The notes below the pieces were generated by a model. It had not been told where the DNA came from, did no database searches, and saw nothing but the letters and a program-made list of their open reading frames with translations. Positions 33,602-40,638 of a stretch of DNA of 46,163 nt are shown here, piece after piece (positions within the stretch are counted from its first letter, which is position 1; each line of letters opens with the position of its first letter). A program made the translations under genes and the position numbers. The stretch is taken from assembly GCA_041687115.1 (NCBI GenBank), contig JAWLCP010000011.1, positions 1 through 46,163 on the forward strand. The letters are read 5' to 3'. The stretch is from SKLM01 sp041687115. GTDB taxonomy: Bacteria > Chloroflexota > Anaerolineae > B4-G1.

Positions 33602-35062
33602 CTACTTTCGTACAAGCGCGTATCGTCCACGGGTGCTCTGTGACGTGGCGGTATAGAGGTACGTCGCCGGCCCGATGATCACGATGTCGGCGTGGCCGAT
33701 GCCCCAGTTGTTCGCCACGTCCATGATCACGGGATTGCCCGGATACTTCTCCCAGGGGCCGTCGACGGCCGGCCCGACGCTGCGCGCAAAGCCCAGCGCA
33801 AACTGGTCGTCGACGACGGTGGCATGGCTGGGGCCGCGCACGCCTTCATAAGCCATGTAATAGTGGTCGCCGACGCGCACGACATCGGCGGAGGAGATAG
33901 TGCGGAACTCGAAGTAGGGGTTTGCCTCGGCTCCTCGTGCCTCTAGCGGACCGTACCCTTGTTCCGCCCCGAAGAGGGGATTCGAGGTGCACTTACGCAG
34001 ACCTGCTGCAACCGCTTCGGATCCTGCACCGGCGAGCTTATCGCCGATATAGCAGCCCACGTGGCCGGGGTTCCGACCCAGGCCGACAAACACGTAAAGG
34101 AATTCTCCCTCCACGATGATTCCCGGCGGTGCGCCGACCAGGCAGTCGCCGAACTCCGTCTCGGCGTCTATGTTTGGGTGGTCGCCGATCGATTCAGCCT
34201 CTGTGCACGGCCTTGTCTCGGAGTCCCACTGTCCGGTGCCCGGCACACGGGCCTCCACAGACCAGTGAAGGCCATCGCCGGAGGTACGGAGACACGTCCG
34301 GGCGCCCCACTCGTACACGATGTACGCACGATCTGTGTCGAAGAAGGCGCGCGGATACTGCTGCTGCCCTGGGTGGTCCCGTCCGGGATCGCAGGGGCAG
34401 CTGGAGCAGGCGAACAGGCAAGAGGGGGCCTCGAGCGAGAAGCTGAGGCCCCCGTCACGGCTCTTCCAGAGGGTGACGCACCCGGGAAACGGGGCGGGAT
34501 CGCCACACGAATCGACCACCGCCGCCGATCTGTGACTGGCGTGCAGGTAGGACCAGAACTCACCCTCACCTCGGTGGACCGTGTCGGATTCGCCGACTGG
34601 CAAGCCCACGTCATGTACCTCCAGCATCCACTCGGCGGCGCCTGCCCAGAACTCGTCGAGCGTGGCGAAGCTGCGTCCGGGCGGTGGAACCGGTGCGAAG
34701 GGCTGCTCTGTAGGGGGTGGTGGGAGGGCCGGCGAGGGAGGGGGGAGAATGGGGGATGACGTGACAGGCGCCCGCGTGGCGGTCGGGCTCACCATGGTGT
34801 ATGTCGGCGCAAGGCTGGGGGTCGACGTGGGTGTCGTCGCGGCTGTCGCTGTGCGGCTGGGCTCAGGTGAAGGCGTCGCTGTCGAGGGTGGCGTCTGAGT
34901 TGGGGTTGGACACGGAGGCGCCGCGTCCGTCGCCTGAGGCGTCGGGTACTGTCCTGAGGATGTTGTGGGAGCCTGCAGGGGGTCAGAGGCACAACCAGGC
35001 GGGGCGAGCAGGGTGAGCATCAACAGGGCGGTGAGTGGAACGACACAGCCGCGACGTCTCAT
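33602..35062 (-). CDS. Exported protein with Pro/Thr-rich linker and glycosidase-like propeller
   Basis: A 486-aa exported protein. Residues 1-25 are a signal peptide ending in LLAPPGC, a weak lipobox, so it may be a lipoprotein. Residues about 30-125 are a Pro/Thr/Ser-rich low-complexity linker of the kind found in surface-exposed Chloroflexota proteins. The C-terminal domain (about 130-486) is beta-rich with blades such as VTLWKSRDGGLSFSLEAP, YIVYEWGARTCLRTSGDGLHW and SADVVRVGDHYYMAYEGV, plus GHADIVII near the end. This resembles five-bladed propellers of GH43-like enzymes. I cannot place catalytic residues with confidence, so it may be a binding protein. Numerous cysteines (CLFACSSCPCDPG) suggest disulfides. 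It is separated from rplT by a terminator. Confidence 0.82.
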   Translation of the reverse strand: MRRRGCVVPLTALLMLTLLAPPGCASDPLQAPTTSSGQYPTPQATDAAPPCPTPTQTPPSTATPSPEPSRTATAATTPTSTPSLAPTYTMVSPTATRAPVTSSPILPPPSPALPPPPTEQPFAPVPPPGRSFATLDEFWAGAAEWMLEVHDVGLPVGESDTVHRGEGEFWSYLHASHRSAAVVDSCGDPAPFPGCVTLWKSRDGGLSFSLEAPSCLFACSSCPCDPGRDHPGQQQYPRAFFDTDRAYIVYEWGARTCLRTSGDGLHWSVEARVPGTGQWDSETRPCTEAESIGDHPNIDAETEFGDCLVGAPPGIIVEGEFLYVFVGLGRNPGHVGCYIGDKLAGAGSEAVAAGLRKCTSNPLFGAEQGYGPLEARGAEANPYFEFRTISSADVVRVGDHYYMAYEGVRGPSHATVVDDQFALGFARSVGPAVDGPWEKYPGNPVIMDVANNWGIGHADIVIIGPATYLYTATSQSTRGRYALVRK

Positions 35063-35153
35063 GTTGGCTCAGGAGTCTACCGCACAAAGAACCGAACGGC
35101 AAGCTGATGTCCCTGGGCAATCTGTCGACCCATCCACTATCGGCTGCCCGGAA

Positions 35154-35182
35154 GAAAAAAAGGGAGCCATTTACTGGCTCCC
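35154..35182 (-). terminator. Intrinsic terminator of the infC-rplT transcript
   Basis: AGGGAGCCA (35161-35169) and TGGCTCCCT (35174-35182) form a 9-bp stem. On the minus strand it is followed by a run of T (35160-35155 read as TTTTTT), just past the rplT stop. Confidence 0.9.
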
Positions 35183-35208
35183 TATGTTCTTTGGTTGAGC
35201 GTCCGAGT

Positions 35209-35562
35209 CTACGCGATAGTGTCCTTCGCTATCTCGACGATCTCGGCGAAAGTATCCTGGTCTCGCACGGCGAGATCGGCCAGGATCTTCCGATCCAGCG
35301 CTACGTTGGCTTCCTTCAGCCCGTGGATGAAGCGGCTGTAGGGCACTCCATTCTGGCGGGCCGCTGCGTTGATCCGCGTGATCCACAGCCGACGGAGGTC
35401 GCGCCGGCGCTGCCGTCGGTCCCGGTAGGCATACCACTGGGATTTCATCCAGGCTTCGTTGGCCCGACGGAAAAGATCGTGTCGCGTTCCCCAATACCCT
35501 TTGGTGTCTCGAAGAATCTTCTTGTGGCGACGACGCCTATTCCCTGCACCCTTTACTCGCAC
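35209..35562 (-). CDS. rplT: 50S ribosomal protein L20
   Basis: A 117-aa bL20, a primary binder of 23S rRNA during 50S assembly. The basic N-terminus RVKGAGNRRRRHKKILRDTKGYWGTR and the later SRFIHGLKEANVALDRKILADLA match the family at normal length. The start is GTG at 35562; AAGGAG lies about 10 nt upstream, a little distant, and no in-frame ATG is available. L20 commonly represses its own operon by binding leader RNA in other bacteria; I did not identify the site here. The upstream gene is infC, with no rpmI between them. Confidence 0.95.
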   Translation of the reverse strand: MRVKGAGNRRRRHKKILRDTKGYWGTRHDLFRRANEAWMKSQWYAYRDRRQRRRDLRRLWITRINAAARQNGVPYSRFIHGLKEANVALDRKILADLAVRDQDTFAEIVEIAKDTIA

Positions 35563-35699
35563 TGCACCATTGCTCCTTTACGAACTAACGATCTACCCAA
35601 AAATGAATCCGCCTTCTCTGGCGGATCTTCTTCTGATCCCTCTTCCTCTTTCGGAGTCTCTGCTTTCGCGTAAGCGAGTTGCACTCGCTCTGCCGCGGC

Positions 35700-36215
35700 T
35701 CACTCCTCCGATGGCGTCAAGACCATCAGCATCGAATATCGGTCCATACTCGGGCTCTGCTCCACCTCGCTGACATCCGACAACTCGTCCGCGATCTCAC
35801 GCAGCTTCTCGCGCCCGATCTCAGGGTAGGTTATCTCCCGCCCCCTGAAGCGCATGCGCACCTTGACTTTCTTGCCCGATTCAAGCCAGCCTCTGGCTCG
35901 GCGCACCTTGAAATCGAGGTGGTGATCCGCGGTCTTGGGGCGCAGCTGGATCTCCTTGACCTCGACCTGCTTCTGGGATTTGCGCGCCTGCTGTGCCTTC
36001 TTCTCCTGCTCATACTTAAACTTCCCGTAGTCCATAACTTTGACAACGGGGGGATTGGCATGAGGCGCGACTTCTACCAGGTCATTGCCTGTTGAGATGG
36101 CAGCTTCCACAGCCTCCTCCAGCGGCACCACGCCTCGATTCTCGCCATCTGCGTCGATGAGTCGAACTGGGGAAGTACGGATCTGCCGATTGACACGATA
36201 TGGCTTCTCGCTAAT
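35700..36215 (-). CDS. infC: Translation initiation factor IF-3 with ATT start codon
   Basis: A 171-aa IF-3 that binds the 30S subunit and monitors initiator codon pairing. Family motifs are YRVNRQIRTSPVRLID, VVKVMDYGKFKYEQEKK and REITYPEIGREKL. The frame continues upstream to 36272, but family alignment and AGGAGG (36228-36223), 7 nt ahead of ATT (36215-36213), mark ATT-AGC-GAG-AAG as the true start. IF-3 discriminates against AUU, so this fits the autoregulation known in E. coli. The frame stops at TGA 35702-35700, yet stays open for 48 more codons encoding an acidic tail (AKAETPKEEEGSEEDPPEK). That tail could be a remnant of a longer C-terminus. The gene has its own promoter. Confidence 0.93.
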   Translation of the reverse strand: MSEKPYRVNRQIRTSPVRLIDADGENRGVVPLEEAVEAAISTGNDLVEVAPHANPPVVKVMDYGKFKYEQEKKAQQARKSQKQVEVKEIQLRPKTADHHLDFKVRRARGWLESGKKVKVRMRFRGREITYPEIGREKLREIADELSDVSEVEQSPSMDRYSMLMVLTPSEE

Positions 36216-36260
36216 AAGGTCTCCTCCTAGAGATGCATCAGAACGTACTTGATGCAGATC

Positions 36261-36289
36261 ATAATAGCACAACTGGGGAATGATGTCAA
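36261..36289 (-). promoter_or_regulatory. infC promoter TTGACA-17-TATTAT
   Basis: On the minus strand, TTGACA (36289-36284) and TATTAT (36266-36261) are 17 bp apart. The predicted leader before the ATT start is about 40 nt. Confidence 0.75.
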
Positions 36290-36350
36290 ATTGCTCACAC
36301 TCGCTTGCGCCGTCGGGGCCCTCATCAAGATCCTGGGGTTCACCCCACGA

Positions 36351-36383
36351 CGAGGGCTTCGAACCGCATCAGCGAAGCCCTCG
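36351..36383 (-). terminator. Perfect inverted repeat just after thrS
   Basis: CGAGGGCTTCG (36351-36361) and CGAAGCCCTCG (36373-36383) form an 11-bp stem immediately downstream of the thrS stop. No T-tract follows, so it may terminate weakly or stabilise the mRNA end. Confidence 0.5.
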
Positions 36384-36397
36384 CCGCTGGTCGATCT

Positions 36398-38200
36398 CTA
36401 CAGCTGTCGGCGCGTCTCGACCGCCTCCTGAGCCAGCTTGATGAACGCCTCCACGGACATGGCGCCTCGCACCTCCTCGTTGCGCAGCCGGAGATTGACT
36501 TGCTCCGCCTCAATCTCCCGGTCCCCGACGATGAGCATGTACGGTACCTTCTGCATCTGCGCATTCCGGACCTTAGCTCCCATGCGGTCGCTGGAGTCGT
36601 CGACCTCGGCCCTCAGTCCTGCCACTCGCAGCCGTTCGGCCACAGCTTCTGCGTACTCGACGTGACGGTCAGTAATGGGGATCAGGGTCGCTTGGACCGG
36701 ACTCAACCACACGGGGAACGCCCCCGCGTAGTGCTCCACCAGGATGCCAAAGAAGCGCTCGATGCTCCCCAGGAGCGCTCGATGGACCATGTAGGGACGA
36801 TGTTGCCTGCCATCCTCCCCAACGTATGTCATATCGAACCGCTCGGGGATGTTGAAGTCAAACTGGATCGTGGTCAGCTGCCACGTCCGGCCCAGGGCGT
36901 CCTTGACGTGAATGTCGATCTTAGGCCCGTAGAAGACCGCCTCGCCTTCGATCCGCTGGTAGGATAGCTCACGTGCCTCGATGGCCTTGAGCAGCGACTC
37001 CTCCGCCTGGTCCCACATAGCGTCCTCGCCCGCGTACTTGTCCGGTGCGTCCGGGTCGCGCACGCTCAACTGCACCTTGAACTCCTCGAAGCCGAAGCTG
37101 CGCAGCAGGTCGAGGCTGAAATCGAGCACGCGCAGAATCTCATCCTGAATCTGGTCCGGCGTGCAGAAGATGTGGGCGTCATCCTGCGTGAACCCGCGCA
37201 CGCGCAGCAGGCCGTGGAGCACGCCGCTCCGCTCATAGCGGTAGACCGTCCCCAGCTCAGCCCAACGGAGGGGAAGATCACGGTAGGAGCGGAGGTCGGA
37301 CTCGTAGATCAAGATGTGGAACGGACAGTTCATCGGTTTCAAGTAGTAGTCCACCCCGTCCACATCCATGGGGGCGTACATGCTCTCTTCGTAGAAGTCG
37401 AGATGCCCGGATCGCTCCCATAGCTCTGCCTTGCCAATGTGGGGCGTGAAGACGATCTCGTAACCACCCTCCCGGTGACGCGACCGCCAGAAGTCCTCGA
37501 TGATCTCACGTATGCGGCCGCCCTTCGGATGCCAGTAAGCCAGGCCGGGGCCGCCTTCCTCGTGGAAACTGAGAAGGTCGAGCTCCTTGATCAGGCGTCG
37601 ATGATCCCGCCTTTCAACCTCCTCCTGCCACTGGAGGAACTCCTCAAGCTGGTCTTCCGTCTCCCAGACGGTGCCGTAGATCCGCTGGAGCATCGGTCGA
37701 CGCTCGTCGCCCCGCCAGTAGGCCCCGGCGACGCTGAGCAGCCTAAGGGCATCTGGGTTGATCTCGGCCGTGTTTTCGACGTGCGGTCCTCGGCAGAGGT
37801 CCACAAAGGGCCCGTGACGGTAGATGGATAGCTCGACCTGGCCCTCGACAGGCTCGCCGTGCTCGTCCGCCCCGCCAGAGACGATGTCGTCGATCAGCTC
37901 CTGCTTGTACGGTTGGTCTTCGAAGATCTCCCGTGCCTTCTCCTCGTCGACCTCCTTGCGGACGAAATCATGCTTCTCACTGATGATCTCGCGCATCCGC
38001 TTCTCGATCTCCTCCAGATCTTCCGGCGTCAGGGGACGCGGGAGATCGAAGTCGTAGTAGAAGCCGGTGTCGATGGCCGGGCCGATGGCGAACTTGCCCC
38101 CGGGGAACTTCTCCAGCACAGCCTGCGCCATGACGTGCGAGGCCGAGTGTCGGATGCGGTGCAGATGACCGTTCTCTTCAGACTTGTGTTCGTCAGACAT
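36398..38200 (-). CDS. thrS: Threonyl-tRNA synthetase lacking the N-terminal TGS domain
   Basis: A 600-aa class II synthetase that attaches threonine to tRNA-Thr. It starts almost directly in the editing (tRNA_SAD) domain: HSASHVMAQAV at about 18-28 supplies the HxxxH motif, and DLCRGPH the paired Cys/His. The aminoacylation core includes YYLKPMNCPFHILIY, TVYRYERSGVLHGLLRVRGFTQDDAHIF and TTIQFDFNIPERF. The C-terminal anticodon-binding domain begins about 500. The usual TGS domain (about 60 residues) is absent. The Met at 38200 follows AAGGAGGGAGAG. The frame also opens at 38248, inside the leader. Expression is governed by the T-box leader directly upstream. Confidence 0.96.
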   Translation of the reverse strand: MSDEHKSEENGHLHRIRHSASHVMAQAVLEKFPGGKFAIGPAIDTGFYYDFDLPRPLTPEDLEEIEKRMREIISEKHDFVRKEVDEEKAREIFEDQPYKQELIDDIVSGGADEHGEPVEGQVELSIYRHGPFVDLCRGPHVENTAEINPDALRLLSVAGAYWRGDERRPMLQRIYGTVWETEDQLEEFLQWQEEVERRDHRRLIKELDLLSFHEEGGPGLAYWHPKGGRIREIIEDFWRSRHREGGYEIVFTPHIGKAELWERSGHLDFYEESMYAPMDVDGVDYYLKPMNCPFHILIYESDLRSYRDLPLRWAELGTVYRYERSGVLHGLLRVRGFTQDDAHIFCTPDQIQDEILRVLDFSLDLLRSFGFEEFKVQLSVRDPDAPDKYAGEDAMWDQAEESLLKAIEARELSYQRIEGEAVFYGPKIDIHVKDALGRTWQLTTIQFDFNIPERFDMTYVGEDGRQHRPYMVHRALLGSIERFFGILVEHYAGAFPVWLSPVQATLIPITDRHVEYAEAVAERLRVAGLRAEVDDSSDRMGAKVRNAQMQKVPYMLIVGDREIEAEQVNLRLRNEEVRGAMSVEAFIKLAQEAVETRRQL

Positions 38201-38299
38201 TCTCTCCCTCCTTATTGCTGATCGCCTCGACGGCAGATCCTCGTGCACCGAGGTATCAGTCTCCCTCTCCGGGATCTCGATTACCCTCCTTCATCTAGA

Positions 38300-38573
38300 A
38301 TGCAGAAACCCCGCGCCCTTGGGGCGCGGGGTTCTCCCACGTGGTTCCACCCAAGTTTGCGACAGAGCCTGCCGCACACTCTTGAGGCCATAACGGGCCT
38401 GGCCGGGGTCTCATACTCTCGCGCCTTCTGCACCTCGCGTCACGCGATTTGGGAGACCCGCTCCCGGGGGGTTTTCTCAGCCGCCTGGCCAAAGGGGCTT
38501 TCAGCCTGTGGCCCCTTCTCTCTACGACCGTCCCGGCAGATACTCGTCCCGATCAACGCTTTCCAGTCTTGTT
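38300..38573 (-). promoter_or_regulatory. T-box riboswitch of thrS
   Basis: Read on the minus strand, the leader shows the GGGACGAGTA motif of Stem I, the distal AGAGAG and GGCTGAAAG motifs, and the T-box sequence GGGTGGAACCACG (38352-38340) that pairs with the uncharged tRNA acceptor end. A terminator stem AACCCCGCGCCC/GGGCGCGGGGTT lies at 38333-38307. An ACC triplet, a Thr codon, sits at 38472-38470 after GAAA at the expected specifier position; this assignment is tentative. Low tRNA-Thr charging would favour antitermination and thrS expression. Confidence 0.9.
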
Positions 38574-38579
38574 TGTGCC

Positions 38580-38607
38580 ATTATATCCTTTTCCTGGCTT
38601 CTGTCAA
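38580..38607 (-). promoter_or_regulatory. Consensus promoter of the thrS T-box transcript
   Basis: On the minus strand, TTGACA (38607-38602) and TATAAT (38585-38580) are 16 bp apart. Transcription would begin near 38573, at the 5' edge of the T-box. Confidence 0.85.
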
Positions 38608-38651
38608 CCTCACGCTGTGCGCGCGGTGCGCAGTTCGGGATCATGCCGTAT

Positions 38652-38680
38652 TTGCTCGCGCCCCTCCCCCGTGATACAAT
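38652..38680 (+). promoter_or_regulatory. Promoter of the phosphoglycerate mutase gene
   Basis: TTGCTC (38652-38657) and TACAAT (38675-38680) are 17 bp apart, about 95 bp upstream of the ATG at 38775, which has its own AGGAG. It is divergent from the thrS promoter. Confidence 0.55.
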
Positions 38681-38774
38681 CGTACGCGCTCAGCAAGATG
38701 TGTGGAGATCAGCCCCAGACGGGGTCGCTCTCTGTTCTTTCCTTTGACGTCTCACCTATCTGCAGGAGTAGTTT

Positions 38775-40391
38775 ATGGGACATGACCAGACGACACCCCT
38801 CGCCCAGGCCGTGCGAGCTGCCTATCGCGCTGGCGAGGATGACGAGACGATGGAGCCCCTGGTACGGGTCGACGAAGCGGGTGAGCCGATCGGACGTATT
38901 CGGGACGGTGACTACGTCGTTTTCTATGACATCCGGGGCGAGCGCGAGATTGAGCTGACGCAGGCCTTCGTGGACGAGAGGTTCCCCTATTTTGAACGTG
39001 AGCCCATCAAGACGAACTGGGCCACCATGATTGAGTATCACCCTGATCTCAACGTGCGTGTCGCCTTTCCCCCCTTGGGCGAGATCCGGGATACGCTGAG
39101 CGAGACGGTCAGCAAGGCGGGGAAGCGCCAGACCAAGATCGTTGAGTCGGAGAAGCAGGTTCACGTAACGACTTTCTTGAACGGGGGGCGTCTCGACCCC
39201 TTCCCCGGCGAGACGTGGGAGATCGTTGAGTCTCTGGAGACCGAGGGATATCTGCCGCCGCCGGAGATGCGTGCCGCAGACGTTGCCGAGGCTGCTATCG
39301 AGGTGCTGCGGGATGACGCCGTCGATCTGCTGGTCGTCAACTGGGCCAACGTCGACGTGATCGGCCACAGCGAGGACCGCGAGGCGATCAAAGCAGCCGT
39401 CTCCACGGTAGATACGCAGCTGGGGCGGGTGCTGGAGGTGGCACAGCAGATGGGCGTGACCGCGCTGGTTACCGCGGACCACGGCACGGTGGAGAGGTGG
39501 TATTACCCCGATGGGTCCATCGACACCGGCCACACCGACAGCCAGGTTCCCTTTATCTTGGTCGCGCCGCACTTGGAGGGGGCGGGCGGTGACGAGATGA
39601 GCGTGAGGGTCCGGGATGGGGGCACGTTGACCGACGTGGCGCCAACGGTGCTGGACCTGATGGGAATAGAGAAGCCAGACGCGATGACCGGCGTGTCACT
39701 GATCGATGGCGCGGACGGGCGCAGGCCTCAGCGCGTGGCGCTGTTTATCCTCGATGGGTGGGGTGCCCGCGACGAGGAGTGGGGCAATCTGATCATGGAG
39801 GCCGATACGCCGGTGATGGACGACGTCCAGCTGACACATCCCTGCACCCGGCTGGAGGCCGCTGGGGAGGCCGTTGGCCTGCCCAACGAGGTTCCCAATC
39901 GGGAAGGGAAGACAGTAGGCAACTCCGAAGTAGGGCATACTCACATCGGCGCAGGGCGCGTGGTCACGTCCGACCGATTGCGCATTGAGCGGGCGATCGA
40001 GGACGGCAGCTTCTTCGAGAACGACGTACTGCTCTGGGCCATGGAGGAAGCCAGGGACGATGGGGCGGCTCTTCATCTGTTGGGCATTATCTCCTTCTAT
40101 AGCTCTCATGGCTCAGTGGAGCACCTCAAGGCCCTCTTGCGCATGGCGAAGCAGGTGGGCGTGCCGGAGGTCTACGTCCACGGCATGCTGGGACGTCGCG
40201 GTGAGAAACCGGAAAGCGGCGCCATCTATGTGGGGGACATCGAGGCCGAGTGTGATCGATTGGGTGTGGGGCAGTTTGTGTCGCTTATCGGTCGCTTCTG
40301 GTCGCTCGACCGCGAGTACAACTGGGACCGCATCGAGAAGAGCTACCGCTGGCTGGTGGTCGGCAAGGGGCGACCTGTGAGCAGCGGGTAG
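38775..40391 (+). CDS. Circularly permuted cofactor-independent phosphoglycerate mutase
   Basis: A 538-aa intact frame containing a complete iPGM (3PG-2PG interconversion in glycolysis) in swapped order. Residues 1-310 equal the canonical C-terminal part and 318-538 the canonical N-terminal part (family start ALFILDGWG at 322). The break falls in the loop after the family's GRYYAMDRD/VEKAY region, inside the phosphotransferase domain. Both metal sites are kept: Asp194, His198 and His253; Asp235, His236, Asp327 and nucleophile Ser384 (GNSEVGH). Also kept are Arg54, Arg57, Lys127, His445, Arg475, Arg507 and Arg513. The canonical DGRD motif is degraded to GRRG, so the substrate Asp becomes Gly476. 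AGGAG precedes the ATG. Function as PGM is likely but not certain. Confidence 0.9.
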   Translation: MGHDQTTPLAQAVRAAYRAGEDDETMEPLVRVDEAGEPIGRIRDGDYVVFYDIRGEREIELTQAFVDERFPYFEREPIKTNWATMIEYHPDLNVRVAFPPLGEIRDTLSETVSKAGKRQTKIVESEKQVHVTTFLNGGRLDPFPGETWEIVESLETEGYLPPPEMRAADVAEAAIEVLRDDAVDLLVVNWANVDVIGHSEDREAIKAAVSTVDTQLGRVLEVAQQMGVTALVTADHGTVERWYYPDGSIDTGHTDSQVPFILVAPHLEGAGGDEMSVRVRDGGTLTDVAPTVLDLMGIEKPDAMTGVSLIDGADGRRPQRVALFILDGWGARDEEWGNLIMEADTPVMDDVQLTHPCTRLEAAGEAVGLPNEVPNREGKTVGNSEVGHTHIGAGRVVTSDRLRIERAIEDGSFFENDVLLWAMEEARDDGAALHLLGIISFYSSHGSVEHLKALLRMAKQVGVPEVYVHGMLGRRGEKPESGAIYVGDIEAECDRLGVGQFVSLIGRFWSLDREYNWDRIEKSYRWLVVGKGRPVSSG

Positions 40392-40482
40392 TTGCGCCAC
40401 CGTGGGGCTGGAGACCCCGGCGATGCGGAAGCGAACCGGGGGTTCCCAATCCAAGTCTGGGGGTGCCACCCCGCAGAGGCGC

Positions 40483-40519
40483 AAGAAAAGGCCGGCTGGC
40501 GACAGTGCCAGCCAGCCGG
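40483..40519 (-). terminator. Terminator of the tRNA-Val transcript
   Basis: CCGGCTGGC (40492-40500) and GCCAGCCGG (40511-40519) form a 9-bp perfect stem directly adjacent to the tRNA CCA end. CCTTTTCTT follows on the minus strand. Confidence 0.8.
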
Positions 40520-40596
40520 TGGTGGGCGGTGCAAGACTTGAACTTGCGACCTCCACGATGTCAACGTGGCGCTCTCGCCAACTGAGCTAACCGCCC
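40520..40596 (-). tRNA. tRNA-Val (anticodon GAC), CCA encoded
   Basis: A 77-nt cloverleaf on the minus strand. The acceptor arm is GGGCGGT/ACCGCCC with discriminator A and encoded CCA (40522-40520). The D arm reads GCTCAGTTGGCGAGAGC. The anticodon stem CCACG/CGTGG encloses loop TTGACAT with anticodon GAC. The T arm has TTGCAAGTTCAAGTCTTGC-type pairing with the TTCAA loop. It has its own promoter and terminator and lies antisense to the space between the phosphoglycerate mutase gene and holB. Confidence 0.96.
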
Positions 40597-40609
40597 ACAG
40601 TATTTTATG

Positions 40610-40638
40610 ATTATACCATCTTCGCCGGTGCTATGCAA
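40610..40638 (-). promoter_or_regulatory. Promoter of tRNA-Val
   Basis: On the minus strand, TTGCAT (40638-40633) and TATAAT (40615-40610) are 17 bp apart, with the predicted start about 7 nt upstream of the tRNA. The -35 hexamer coincides with the first codons of holB on the opposite strand. Confidence 0.65.

Noticed and set aside
35563..35699. A divergent rpmI in the infC-rplT junction
   Set aside because: The space is too short and the translated frame is acidic, the opposite of L35.
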